A DNA stretch of 64,000 nt from Triatoma infestans (GCA_011037195.1 JAAEAF010000108.1:85000-148999), one strand, 5' to 3'. Counted from the first letter of the stretch, positions 11,701-23,146 are shown. Made by a program: numbers and translations. The notes: generated by a model not told the origin, from the letters alone.

Positions 11701-14700
11701 TGAGAGTAATTTACATATGCTGCTAAATAAAGAAACGAGTGTATAAATTGAATTTACTCTGTGCAAGTGTGCGTTATTATACTGTTTTAACAAAACATCA
11801 TCCTGATGATGGGCGAACGCCCGAAACCGGTCGATGCCACAAAAAGAAGCAGGCTATCACGGAAAATATCTCTGAAAATATCTTTCCAGTTTTCGATAAG
11901 TTTGGTCTTCTTATTCTGTTGTGACCTCTTTAAGTTAAACGGAATTTCCATGAATATATTGGCTTTTAATAATGTGATTAAAATAATTCTAATATATGTA
12001 TTCACATTTTAGGCATTCATTTTCGGTAGATTATTGGAGTTTAGGGATTTTATGCCATGAAATTATTACTGGTTTCAGACCATTTCCATCAGATATTCCT
12101 CCATTGAGGTGGTAAGTATCTAAAAAATTGAGTGTAATAAAATAATGAAATTGTTTGTTTTTCAGAAAAGAGTGCAAAATTATCTATGAAAGTACTTGAA
12201 CATGAAAAACACTTGACAAAAGTATAACTACACTTTAATTTTCATATAAGTTGATAAAAAAATTCATTTTTAGAATTCGTTATTTGATTCTTAGGACAAA
12301 CATAGTTAATCTATTCCATTCCATTAAAAGTCTATTTAATGTTTTTCAAAATGAGTTCAAAAATTATTTTCTGTAAGTATTTTAAGTGCTACGCATACAT
12401 ATCATTTTTTTATATTTACTGAATACCGTATCAAAAAATGCTGGTGACAATTTAATTTTTGATGTGTGTGTTGTAAAATTTATTTGAGTTCACTTATTAT
12501 CTCTCAGATAGAATAACGAGATTCATTCCATTGGAAAAGAAACAAATGTTTGAGTTTTAATGTGGTATATTAATGTGAATCTCCAGTATTATCTCCTATA
12601 AGTACTTTGAGAAGCTATTATGATTATTTTGACATTGTTTGCTTAATATATATGTATGTATATGTACGTCTATTACTTGTTTAAATAATTAATCAAAATT
12701 CTAATTTTAAGAAAATATTACATCGTAAACATATCGTTGTTAATATTAAACTAATTATTTTTAGTAATTTTTACTAATTTCTTTAGTTTGTGTGCATTTG
12801 TTTGTTGAATGTTAGTCTCAGGTTTTTAGTTGCAGCTTTCCAATGTAAAGTAGATTGAAGGTAGATATTTTTAAGTGATTTCACTTATGAGCATTTAATT
12901 TCAATTTTTTCTGAGTCATCAAATACTTTATTCTCAGGGCATCACTTATAAAGAGCAAAGATTATGAAGATATATGCATAAGTAAGAATATTGATGGAGT
13001 TATGGAATTTAGTAAACATCTACCATCAGAACTGCACATATCACAGTAATAAAATATTAAAAATCAAATATAAGCATATTTATACAATCTAAACATTAGT
13101 TGTTTATTTAATGAAAATAATAATTGAAATGAGTTACTTTCAATTAGGTATATAGTTATATGCGTTTACTGAAGATAAACAAATTCTTTATTAATTAAAA
13201 ATTTTAATGAACAAAAATATTTAATATAAATAAAATTAACAGTTCTTATTATTTATGATTTGCAACACCTAAAAGCTTTTAAAGTTATGTTTTATTAACT
13301 GAGAATGCTTTGCTTTCAGTCTGCTTTAAAAAACAGTTAAAATTTATTTGATGTTTTTGTAAATTTAAATGAAATCCATTATATGTCCAACTAACCAACT
13401 TACAAAAACAAAAACTTGTAAATTAACTGCTCTTTTTTCTACTTATAAAGATGGATCTGATTGTGTTTATTACTTTTTCCTTTCTAAAAATTTAATCCAG
13501 TAACAGTATAATTTTTTATTAATTTATAATATTTTCTTTTTAGATTCCTTAAAGATGAATTTGAATATTGGTTAAGACTTTCATTAGAATGGGATGGAAA
13601 AATAAGAGGCAAAAATATTAACAATGAAATTGTAATATTTTCAGCGCTGGATTCTATTCTTAATAAAAAAGTAATTATACAATTTATTATGAAAGAAGTA
13701 TTTAGATAGAATACTTTATTTAAATATCAAATCTTCAACGAAGTTAGTGAAATCGTGCGCCTAGGACCAATCATGGGTTGATTATTTTTTGGGTTTTGAA
13801 GCACACACAGACATGAAAATGCTCTTTATCCATAACCGGAAATGCAGTTTTACTGAATAATTTTTCAGTTTTTTGTAATTATCTAGAAAACCGCTCCGAC
13901 GATTTTCTTTAAACTTTTTTATTTTAATTTAAGACGCGAAAAACATTTATGGCCATTGGCGGCCGGAGACTACTCAGTGCACTGTCGGCCTCCGGACAGT
14001 GTTCTCTCGTTACAGATCGCACTGCCCAACACCGGGCAGTGAGCTGTAGAGGCTCCTAGGAAAAGAAAATCTGAGGGCAGCAAGGCAGGACTCGAACCCA
14101 GGACCTCCGTGTGGGAGTCCAGTGCGCTACAGTGAACTGTAGAGGCTCCTAGGGAAAGAAAATCTGAGGGCACCACGGCAAGACTCGAACCCAGGACCTC
14201 CATGTGGGAGTCCAGTGCGCTAACCACTAAGCTACTTCCTTCCCTTTCTTTAAACTTTGTATACTATTTACACATACATATAAATACCTATCTCCTTTAT
14301 TTATTACATTTTCCTGGAAAAATTGATTTTTGGTTGGTTGGGGGGGAATAGCACCGTTATGCTTTCCTCTAAAGTTCAAAGTCTTTAGTATAATCTTTGA
14401 TTTTATCCTCGTAGCATGAGTCATTCCTTTAGTTCTGACCAGTTTCGGATTCTCATACATCGTCAGCTTAAGCTTTCAATCAATTCGTGTAGAAAGATGA
14501 CTTCAACTACATGTTTAAATCTCGCGCCATACTTGTTGATTGTCAATTGTGATTGATGGGCTGCCTGGTGGAACCAAGTTTAGAAAATCTGGAAAAAATA
14601 TATGATCTTTTGAAAAAATATTGAAGATAAGTGTTAATTTTCGTTAGTATCATTAAACATAAAATAAAATAAAAAATAAAAAGTGCCTGCTGAAGCTTTC

Positions 14701-17700
14701 TAATGCAAACATAGAAAAGCAAATCCTTGCTAAGATTTTTAACAATTTTCTTTAGAAGAAGAAAATATAATCGGCTTACAGAAAATTAAATATTATTCAA
14801 GAAAATAATACTTTTTCAGTAGGTGTATTTAACTAACAATTTGCACTAAAACTTCATTTATTTGTTTATAAAAAATAATTCATTATTAATCTCATCAGTT
14901 AATACTTTATTAATAAGCTATGAAAATAAATCTTTTTTAGATTATTACTATATTTACAACTATTGCACTAAAACAACTAAGTTATGAAATAGATTATTCT
15001 ACGGCGATCTCGACATTGAAAGGATGGATTCAGAGAGATACAAAGCACTTAGTAAATGATCAGTTAATTTTACTTCCTACTGGAGAGACCCTATCAGACG
15101 AAAGTCTTGCCTGTAATTGCTGGGATCCAACAAACGAGGTTAAACGAATAGATTTAATATTTTATAATTGTATTTTATATATTTTTTATTGTGTACTTTT
15201 ATAGTTTTTTTGTGTAATCTAATAATTCTAATAAGTTACATAATTACTATACAACTATAAAACTTTGCCGAGAAAATTTCATTAAATTAATGTAATCTCG
15301 GTTATATTATAACTACAGGTTGCTATGGCTTATGTATTCAGTAAATCAGGTCTAAAACTTCCGACTGAAGAACTAAAAATTCCAACATTAGTAGCTAAAA
15401 TTATAGAAGAACCTAAGCGATTATATGAGTATAAATTTATAAAAAAAATTTGGAGCCAAGCTGTATATTTTATACAAAATCAACTTTATTTATGCAGCAC
15501 ATTCTTGGAAGCACTGGCCGTAAAGCTGTAAGCGATTTGCTATAAATCATCAAAAAAGCAGTTAGTAAAGCTTCTTAAGCCAAAATATTTTGCATCTAAA
15601 GTAGACGAGACAAATAAAATATATTAATAAAATGCGATTATTATTTTATCAAAACGATATCTGGGGGGGTCTATCAAGTTTTTTATTAATATTCATGAAA
15701 ATTGAATATTATGAAAACGTTTGTCACATTTTTAATATAATGGATGCCAGAACACATTATGATTTTTATAAAAATATTTTATTATAGTTTTTGTGAATAA
15801 AGTTAGAAGAAAAAATGTTTGGGAAAACGGAATTTAATAATAAACATCAATGCCCCTATTGGATGCTGATAATTAAATCATATAAACTCTGTATAATGTT
15901 TCAGTTTTCTTTGCATTAACTTAGAGCATACGATCATAAATACTGTTTAAGCTTGTTTATAAAGGACTTTTTATTATATAATCCTTATTACTCAATATAT
16001 TTTGACTTATTTATTAAGCCCAAAAAAATAATAAAGGTTGAAATGAAATTTTATTATTAAGCAAAATGGAAAGCAAAGCGACATGAAAATTAGCTTAAAG
16101 GTCTTATCCTAATCTTGCAATAAGTATTAATTTCAAATTAAGATATCTTTTAACAAAATGTTAAACTTCTGATAGGAGGTAATATTTTATTTTGTTAAAG
16201 GTTGTCCGTTTTAAAAAACATTGAAGATTTGACATCATCGGATGCTGCAGTGACTAATGAGATTCAACAAGCCATTGGAAAAATGAAGTTATGTAATGAT
16301 TCAATGAGTTTTAACGAAGAAAAATTTAAAAAATTTTGTGAACAAAATAGTAGGTGATTTTTTTTTTTTTGAAATTTAATATATCGATTAATAATTTAAT
16401 ATATTTGTAATTAATAATGTTATGGTTTTCTTAAGAAATTACAAGATTATATATATAAACATTAAAATCTTTTGGACGATTTCATGTATAATTTCCATAT
16501 TTAAATTATTTAAGGAAGTTTGATAAAATTAACGAATGTTTTCAATGTAAGCTTCTCTTTTGAATGCAGAAAAAAAATTAATAAACAATTAATTCTTTAA
16601 AAAAATTAAACAAAAATAAAAATATTTTAAAATCAAGTTCTGTGATCATTAATACAATAGTGGGGGACTGTGACTTTTACCAATTTAATGAATAAGAAAG
16701 CTTTTTTTTCTATTTTTTTTTTTTTACTATATTTTACTTTTTTTTATATTTGTTAGAAACAGACAAAAACATTATAATAACAGAATGGCGAAAACGGTCG
16801 AAAATACTTCACGAACATCTATCACAAATATACGCAATTGCGAAAACATTATCTCGCAAAATTACAGATGCTAAATTTAATTTTGAAAAGGCTCAATCAA
16901 TTCATGAGAAGAGTCTGGAATATGAGGAACAGTTACAGAAAATGTAAGCGATATGTGATTATTATTATTATTAATATTATTTTGGAGTTGCTTGAGTGCA
17001 ATTAAAAAAGCGAACATGTGAAACACTCACACGACTTTCTCTTACTGCCAATCATTACAATGGACTAATTAACTTGGTATTTATATTAAATGTTTAGTGG
17101 ACGCTAAATCTGTGGGAGAACGAACCTATCACAAAATGATTCTTGTGGCTCCCTAAATATCTCTAGAATAAATTTTCCCGGTAAAAAGTTTTTAGAGAAA
17201 AGCCGTTGTTGGGTTATTTTTTTTTGTATAGAAAATCTCAAAAATTGAAGAACCATTTAGAAAAGTTGCATATCCAGTCATCCTCTTTTCATTAAAACTG
17301 GCCAAAACATTTAATTCTTATTGATATATATAAGTGAAATAAACGTATTATATACTGAAAAAGAACTTTACCTTAAAGTCTAATGTCACCCCTCACCAGA
17401 ACGCCCTAAAATGTTTTTTTCCGAAAAAATATTCCAATTAAAGCTATAGCCCTACATATGAGAAGAACCTGAGATTCCGGGCTGAGAGCGCGTCAGTAGT
17501 ATACTAGAAACTGACGTTTCGCCCATATTCCAATGGGCTTGCCAAAACTCCGAGATTCAAGAAAATTAGTAAACCGGAAGTGCGTTTTTACTAAGCAGTT
17601 TTTCAGTTTTCGCGATTTTACCCATAAAAATATTGACGAAGTTCATTAAATTTGGTGTACTAACTATAAAATTTGTCAGTTACAATATTGTGTACTGCAG

Positions 17701-20700
17701 TAAGAGAAAGTTGTGTGAGTGTTTCACATCAGATTTTATTCTTTAAAATTTTATTCGATTAAAAACTTAGAAACTTGAGTTTTCTTCGGAACTTGTGTTT
17801 TGAGATCCCCTGAGCGCGAGAAAGTGGTTTTTGGAAATTTTGTGATATATAGAAAAAGACTCCAGCGGCTTTCTTTAAACATTGAATAATATTATATAGA
17901 TATGTAGGGCTGATCTTTTAGAGTTCCGCGGTCATTTTCATGAAAAATACTTGAGTGTTTGAGTTGAGATCATGTCAGTGGTTTGCTAGAAATCGAAGTT
18001 TCGCCCATATTATTGCAATGAGCTTCTTCAGGGTCGCATCCTTGAAGCTAATGGGCTAATATTTACATAGTAAATACATATGCTTTTCAGCTGCAAACGT
18101 AAATTAAGTTTTAAAAATAAAACTATTATCCTAATTTATGTTATTTTTAATTTTATTGAAACTTGAGGTTTTATAAATCTTTTAGGTTTCGGGGGCATAC
18201 TAAGGTTTGCAAGTAAGCATAAGTTCTATCATATGATTGCATTCTGAAAAGTAGACTCTATTTTAAAAGTGGTGAACTAAAAGTTCATCTTCATCTCAAA
18301 ATGAACAGAATATTTCTTTGAAAGTAATTATTGTATTAATTTAATTGGGATTCTATGGAACCAGCTATAATTTTTGTTTGTTCATGATAGCAGTGTGTAG
18401 TAAAGAAATACATTCACTCTAACTAATGAAGTTACAACTTAGTTGGCATCTTGCTTAAAAGTCAATGTCCAAGACCGGTAGCGATCAATGAGAAGTTTCA
18501 TATGTACTAATATTTTGTAATCGCTGTGGCTAATTACCCTAATTTGGCTGTTGCATGTTAGTCCCCCCTTAAAAAAAAATCAATATTTCCATGAATCTTT
18601 TTTGGGATATAGAAATATTAAAAGCCACTTCTGTTTCGTGAACTTACAATTTGTTAGAGCAATATGTATTTCACAGTAAGTAATTCACTAAGAAGCTTTT
18701 TATGTCTATTACAAATGGCTAAGTTGCTTGATTTAGCACGGTGAGAAAAAGTGGTGATCTACAATTAGTAGCGAACCTTGATAGCGAAGGCCAGAACTAA
18801 TCGGCTTACTTGAGTCCTGCGGTGTGGTGTGCTTATCCACATGACTCCAACAAAAATCACCGTCTCACAAAACTTGGCCCTTCATGGGCTGTTGCGCCAG
18901 TTTTTTTAATCACAGATTGTTCTCTATTTTTTTTGTAGATCAGAAGCTAGCTATAAACTTTATAAAAGTCTTCACATTATGCCAAAAGAACTTAGAGAAA
19001 GTGAATCTAATTCAGTTGAAATGGCGGCACTTGTTTGTAAAACTTTGGAAATAAGGGACAGTTTTCTGAAAAATGAAAATTTTGACAGCAGTCTCAAGTA
19101 AGCTTCTTTTTTTTATTGAAAATTTAGCTTTGTGGATTGTTGTCAATCATTTGATAATTGTAAAGTTTAATATTTCAAGTTTGATGTTTTGTGATTAATA
19201 ATGGCTCAGAAAAAAGTTGTTAGTTTTGAAATTTTTTATATTTTTGTATTGTCAGGTAGAGCAAATTACATTTGAGATTCTTCAATTTCCATCTCGTCCA
19301 TTTTACCTTTTTCTCATCGTAAAACGCGCTGATATTCATTTAGTTTATTTTAGTAAAAATTGCATATTTGGTATTTTCAGTAAAAATATTAAGTTTTTAA
19401 ATAATGTATTAGAAAAGATTGTATACGCCACGCCGAGGAGTGAAGTACCTTTAATTTGTACATTGAAATTTGTCACCATTTTTATATATGGAACATACCA
19501 AACTCAAATGGTACCCCCTTTCTTTCGGTATTCTTTCTTTTCCCAAATATAAAAAATTACAGAGAAGTTGATTCAGTACTATTTTACTCATTGTTTTAAA
19601 GAATTCAGTCACAAAAGAGTCATCACCAGATTCTTGGTTCTTTAACTTTTCAATCGATTCCAGAAAATCTTCCTGTCAGGAGATTCTATATCATTTTCAC
19701 TGCTTCGTATTGAACTAATATTTACACATATGCCAGGGAAACGGCGTGGGAACTGCTGCTTGCTTACCACACGCCCTCTATTCAAATCACCGTCTGGTAA
19801 GCCTTGGCTCTTCATGGGCTGTTGCGCCATAGGGTTAGGGATTCTTCCATATTATCTTTAAATGTTACAGATTTTGGTTGAAAACCCCAGTTCATGTATT
19901 TAATCACCCTCAAAGAATTTCCTAGTTTCATTGAAAACTCTTAATTCTTCAATGTTTTCTATTTGTTTCTTTAAAAACTCTTACTTCTTAGTATGCATTA
20001 TCTTTTTGGTCGTCCGATGATAGACATGTAATCAGTTATATTATGCATAATGGTTCGTTGAGTCATCATTAACTTGTATTTATTTCTTATCATTTCTCGA
20101 CATTCACCATCAAACCATTCCTCCCCTCTTCTTCTCTACCAGTAACTTTATAACTATGACATTCCTCAGTTATCGTTTTGTTATTCTCCATTTCCTTGCT
20201 ACTCTTCATCTTCATCATCAGTTTCCTGTCTTTTTAGTTCTTCTCTTACTCATAGTAAGAGGAAGCATTTTGACCGGGACAGTTTTTCGAAATTGAGTTT
20301 TCGCCGGAAATACATGTTTCGGGGTCCCTTGAATTAGAAAGAAATGTTTTTAGCGAATGGTCTCTGGTGTGTGGTGTCAACAGGATATCACAAAAACAAA
20401 AGGTTGCAGCAATTTTCTCAATTATTTTTCATTATTTTCTTCGTATTCCGTTTAAGACGAACCACCACATCATACATGAAGATTTCGGGCAAAATCCAAC
20501 AACCGGAAGTGCGTCTTTACTGATAAGTTTTTCAGTTTTTCGTGATTTTCTCGGAAACGGCTCCAACTTTTCTTTAAACTGTCTACACACATAAAAACCT
20601 ATCACTTTTATTTAAACATTTCTGGGGAAACATTTATTTTTGGGGGTTCTGGGGTAACAGTAACGTTTTCCTTTCCTCTAAATTTAATATTGTATATGGT

Positions 20701-23146
20701 ATTAGCACCTACATAATATTAGTAAGCATTGGGAGCCTTGATAGAATTCCAAATATGAAGAAAATCTGTTAACCGGAAGGCCATTTTACTGAGTAGGTTT
20801 TTGTGTTTTTTGAAAATTTCTCTATTCTTTCTTTCTTTCTTGGAATGCTTGCTACATAGATAGAAACGTATCACTTTTAAAACATTTTTCCAAAAACAAT
20901 TGTTTTGGATAGGAATTGGTGATCTGTCAGTTAGTTCAAATATAAACTGACGCCATGTGGTGTTAAGCAGAGGCGCCAACAATGTCCAGTGTATGTTTAA
21001 ACCCTATCACCTTTACACTTTATAATGAATAAATAAAATGTAAATTTTTTATAAATGAAATCTTCAGAATGTGGGCACTATCTAGGAAGCTAAATCCGCA
21101 GACATAGTTTCATAAGTCTTTAATTATCAATCCCGATAGAAGTTTCATTTCAGGGACTAGTCGGTAGATTTAATGTGATGTGCTGCAAATCTGGAAAAGA
21201 TATTTTATGCTACTTTTGAGCTAATACCAAAGGTTAAGATTCCGATCAAAATACAGTTACTAAGTGGAAATTTCTATGAGTTTGCGCTGTGAAGATATTA
21301 AACGGAGATCGAAAAATCGCAAGATCAATTCTCTCTTATAATACTAAAAGTAATTAATACTAGACCGATTCTCTACCGTATGAAAGTGGCTAAGCGCGCT
21401 AATGCAGCTAGGTAGACGGGACATTCTTCGAATGCTTCCAGAGTATCTGGAAAATTAGCCATTAGGTGAATTTAATGGTGGTGAATTGACATAAGTCGTT
21501 TTATTATGTAAATTATCAACTTTGTTTTGAACTTTATTGAATTTCAGATTTATATGTGAATCCGAAAATGAAATATTAAATCTTATGCTTCCCTTAGAAG
21601 AATTTTGCAGCAGTGTCAAAGAACTGAGTAAAAATATAGTCAAGTTTCATTGTCGAATGTTGCAAGATATTTGGGAAACAACAACATCAAAGGTTTAATT
21701 CATTTTTTTTCCTTATTTATATTAATATTATTATTATATTTCCTTTGGGGATATAGTACATTATGACTTTGAAAGATCTGGTGCCCTAGCCTTTCCAGGT
21801 CTATTTATTGAAAAAAAATTAAGATCTGACAAGATCTTAGAGAAGATATCTCCTCTCCCAACACAGAGATACCTAGTCTTCTGAACCTTTCTAGATGGTA
21901 GAGTCACAGTCCAGCAGGAAATGCATTAATCTCCTCCAACTTACAGAGTCTGCAGGCGCTTTCGCATTGTAGGCCAGCCTCAAAGTATCCTTTGAAGTCT
22001 CCAGTAGCCCTTGAGGTAACCTTTTTGGTACTTGACCTATTTTTGCTCAGACTAATGCATGCTCATCGTAGCAGCCCAGAAAAGTCTAAGCCCGCTTTAT
22101 TCCTGGAAAGATTCTCTACAAGTAATGCTCTCTTAGCTTCCTTCTCATTTGTGAGTTCTCTTCTTGAAGAGACTGGTCGCTTATCTCAAAGGGGTCCTGG
22201 CTTCATGGAAGGGATTTCTGCACCTTTTCTTGCCAGATTGCAGGCGCAGTCCATAAGTTTGCCGAGGCATTCCAAAATCATTTTGACCGAACAATCTATA
22301 AGCTCAGTGCTTTAATGGAAGCTTGACCATCGAGTTTACCATTCTGATGGTTCCCTTGAGGTTGAAGGAGACACATCTTCTAATTGCTCCCACAAAAGCC
22401 TCGAAGGTACTAGTTGTTCAATTAGTGAGCCATGGTTTCATAGGGCCAAACTTAACCCGCAATTCTCTGATATTAGGAACATAGCACTTTCCATCCACTG
22501 CTGGTATCTTAAAGGTTAATTGTTGAAAAGATACCTCAGTATGTTACCCTAGGGTATCACAACGAAAGATGAGAATACTCCTTTTACCTCATTAAAGAAG
22601 AAGTAAATTCCTGTTATCAAATCGTATCAAATTCCTGCTCATCCCAGACATTAAAAATAATATGTGATATGTATTTATCTCAAATTAAAACTTGCTTTTC
22701 TTTTTCAAATTCATTTTTCAATTAAATAAATAACAATAATTGCATCTATTTAACTTTATAATTAACTTACTTATAACTCATTTTCTGATTGATCAGTCTG
22801 TAACATTTATTGCATAAATAGGTAAATTTAAGTCTATATAGTCGTGTAGTTCAAAAGGCTATATAGTTGTGTATTTGTAATTATTGGTTCACGAGGGGAA
22901 AAACACAGAACAAGCCAATAAATGCTACCACAAATAGATAATAGTAAACTAGACAAATTATGAACAAGACTAATAGTTTTATAGATACATATAAACTTAA
23001 ACAAAAATATAGATTATAAACAGAAGTGACTGACTGCTAGTTAGAACTCAATCCATAGTAAAACAAAATCTTAATATATACTCTTCTTATTTCAGAATTC
23101 CAACAATATTGACGGAGCAACAACAGCAATCGATCATAAAGAATAA
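8748..23146 (+). CDS. IKKbeta: I-kappa-B kinase, IKK-alpha/beta type (14 exons)
   Basis: A Ser/Thr kinase of NF-kappa-B/IMD signalling that phosphorylates IkB or Relish in the cytoplasm (family knowledge). Exons: 8748-8859, 9577-9779, 10179-10337, 10792-10904, 12013-12111, 12938-13045, 13544-13670, 14941-15138, 15319-15527, 16201-16349, 16757-16943, 18939-19097, 21548-21692, 23096-23146. All join in phase to 672 aa; AATAAA follows at 23156. The kinase domain has the Gly loop GRGGFGVV (18-25), ATP-binding Lys40, [11 protein letters not shown], catalytic loop HGDIKPEN (142-149), DLG (165-167), GTLQYLAPE and [21 protein letters not shown] ubiquitin-like domain spans about residues 300-385 and a mostly helical scaffold/dimerisation region about 395-640. 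Odd points: HRD is HGD; the human Ser177 position is Lys176 while Ser181 is kept as Ser180; no LDWSWL-type NEMO-binding motif is seen at the C-terminus. Introns hold SINEs, a MITE and retroelement relics. Splice choices are by eye. Confidence 0.92.
9826..10070 (+). mobile_element. tRNA-derived SINE in IKK intron 2
   Basis: The head looks like a tRNA gene: an A-box-like TGAGCTCAGTGG at 9835-9846, a 'gcgctggactagcaacacgg' anticodon-arm-like part, and a B box GGTTCGAATCC at 9889-9899. A GC-rich body follows that contains self-complementary 'acagctcactgtccgg/ggacagtg' segments, then an A-rich tail at about 10047-10070. It does not fold as a complete functional tRNA. A second member lies at 13918-14244 on the other strand. 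The chance ORF over the head is not a gene. Confidence 0.85.
10359..10684. mobile_element. hAT-like MITE, 326 bp, GC-rich
   Basis: Terminal inverted repeats CAGGGGCGGCT and AGCCGCCCCTG are perfect over 11 bp and flanked by perfect 8-bp direct repeats AATGAATA (10351-10358 and 10685-10692). An 8-bp target duplication with CAGGG-type ends is the signature of hAT elements. No transposase is encoded. It is strikingly GC-rich against the surrounding AT-rich intron 3 of the IKK gene and begins only 21 bp after the end of exon 3. Confidence 0.88.
11236..11540. repeat. Unclassified higher-GC insert in IKK intron 4
   Basis: A patch of about 300 bp with a base composition unlike the intron around it ('ctgcggtctggtatctccgg', 'cctccccataggcttgtgca'). 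It looks like a fragment of a retroelement, but neither strand gives a recognisable domain. No terminal repeats or target duplication were found. Confidence 0.35.
11745..11925 (+). mobile_element. Hammerhead-bearing repeat (family 1), Penelope-like terminal repeat?
   Basis: This shares with 32915-33035 (plus) and 39665-39775 (minus) the series 'gtgttatcacactgttt', 'aacatcctgatgatgggc', 'cgcccgaaac', 'ccacaaaatgaag' and 'ggaaaatatctctga'. The 3' end GGAAAAT(A/G)TCTCTGA is constant in all copies. A 106-bp member at 58355-58460 has a 16-bp target duplication. No coding part is present. Assignment to Penelope-like elements is inference from the ribozyme, inverted partial copies and target duplication length. 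Confidence 0.6.
11799..11836 (+). ncRNA. Hammerhead-ribozyme-like motif
   Basis: In order: CATC (11799-11802), CTGATGA (11803-11809), hairpin GGGCG/CGCCC, GAAA (11823-11826), a minimal CCGG stem III region, GTC (11830-11832), then GATG (11833-11836), which pairs with the first CATC as stem I. All core positions of a type I hammerhead are present, with predicted cleavage after base 11832. Stem I is only 4 bp and stem III is near zero as a monomer, so activity may need a dimer, as known for short-stem-III hammerheads. Confidence 0.6.
13790..14430 (+). repeat. TAAGAGAAAGT-family copy split by a SINE
   Basis: Family landmarks ('aaccggaaatgcagttttac', 'ctccgacgattttctttaaa') run to 13917 and resume at 14245 with 'tttctttaaactttgtatac', 'aaaaattgatttttgg' and 'atgctttcctctaaagt'. 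The SINE at 13918-14244 sits between them with a 14-bp target duplication, so this copy is older than the SINE. It lies in IKK intron 7. Confidence 0.65.
13918..14244 (-). mobile_element. tRNA-derived SINE with duplicated head
   Basis: Perfect 14-bp direct repeats TTTCTTTAAACTTT flank it (13904-13917 and 14245-14258). Read on the minus strand it starts GGGAAGGAAGTAGCTTAGTGG-like, carries a B box GGTTCGAGTC, then repeats the half-head with a second B box before the body and an A-rich tail. The two B boxes lie on the plus strand as 'gactcgaacc' at about 14089-14098 and 14182-14191. Body sequence ('aggagcctctacagctcactg') matches the SINE at 9826-10070. Confidence 0.88.
14407..14500 (-). repeat. 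Hammerhead-like small repeat, family 2, copy 2
   Basis: On the minus strand this shows CTGACGA (14460-14466), GAATCC, GAAAC (14442-14446), TGGTC, and downstream CATGCTACG..GGATAAAA. It is the same order and spacing as the 93-bp insertion at 911-1003. Here the GTC before the cleavage position is kept but stem II is weaker. No clear target duplication was found. Confidence 0.5.
17017..17728. repeat. Repeat with 32-bp inverted ends from TAAGAGAAAGT family
   Basis: Both ends carry the family 3' terminus in opposite orientation: TGTGAAACACTCACACGACT.. at 17017-17048 and its reverse complement at 17697-17728, with one mismatch in 32. Inside, 17550-17700 is an ordinary plus-strand 3' half ('aaaccggaagtgcgttttta', 'ttcattaaatttggtgtact'). 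The left end is a minus-strand start. It lies in IKK intron 11. Confidence 0.65.
17480..17546 (-). repeat. Hammerhead-like repeat, family 3, copy 1
   Basis: On the minus strand: AAGCCCAT, loop, ATGGGC, GAAACGTC, AGTTTCTAGTA. It aligns with 17960-18060, which keeps the upstream CTGAAGA that this copy has lost; homology here begins inside stem II. Confidence 0.45.
17960..18060 (-). repeat. Hammerhead-like repeat, family 3, copy 2
   Basis: On the minus strand: CTGAAGA (18025-18031), hairpin AGCTCAT..ATGGGC, GAAAC (17998-18002), TTC, GATTTCTAG. The order equals the hammerhead core with N7 = A. Stem III is absent and stem I pairing is not evident. Confidence 0.4.
18856..18901. repeat. Short dispersed repeat, copy 1
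   Basis: The sequence 'aatcaccgtct' ... 'cttggc(c/t)cttcatgg' ... 'gctgttgcgcca' is shared with 19786-19831 about 930 bp downstream in the same IKK intron 12. It looks like a short fragment of a longer dispersed repeat, with a GC-richer lead-in at 18765-18850. Confidence 0.5.
19786..19831. repeat. Short dispersed repeat, copy 2
   Basis: Direct copy of 18856-18901, both ending 'cttcatgggctgttgcgcca'. The upstream sequences also share a 'tgcttacc' / 'tgcttatcc' stretch, so both may be 3' ends of one longer element. No coding potential. Confidence 0.5.
20225..21000 (+). repeat. TAAGAGAAAGT-family copy
   Basis: Starts with the 5' hairpin 'cttctcttactcatagtaag' followed by 'aggaagcatt', then 'ttttcgccggaaatac', 'ggtcccttgaatt', 'aaccggaagtgcgtc' and a second 'aaccggaag' block at about 20770. 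The 3' end is degraded. It lies in IKK intron 12. Confidence 0.7.
21770..22420 (-). mobile_element. Non-LTR retrotransposon relic (RNase H and zinc-knuckle end)
   Basis: On the minus strand the pieces read [16 protein letters not shown] (tail of an RNase H domain: 'ADxLARKGS'), then [30 protein letters not shown] and LLDCDSTI. This matches the TGHxxLxxHL ... CRLCxEEEE ... HLLCDCP ending of Jockey/R1-type ORF2 proteins. Several stops and shifts are present. It lies in IKK intron 13, opposite to the gene. Confidence 0.65.

Noticed and set aside
22016..22315. Plus-strand ORF of 107 codons in IKK intron 13
   Set aside because: It is the antisense of a non-LTR retrotransposon RNase H/zinc-knuckle relic read on the minus strand.
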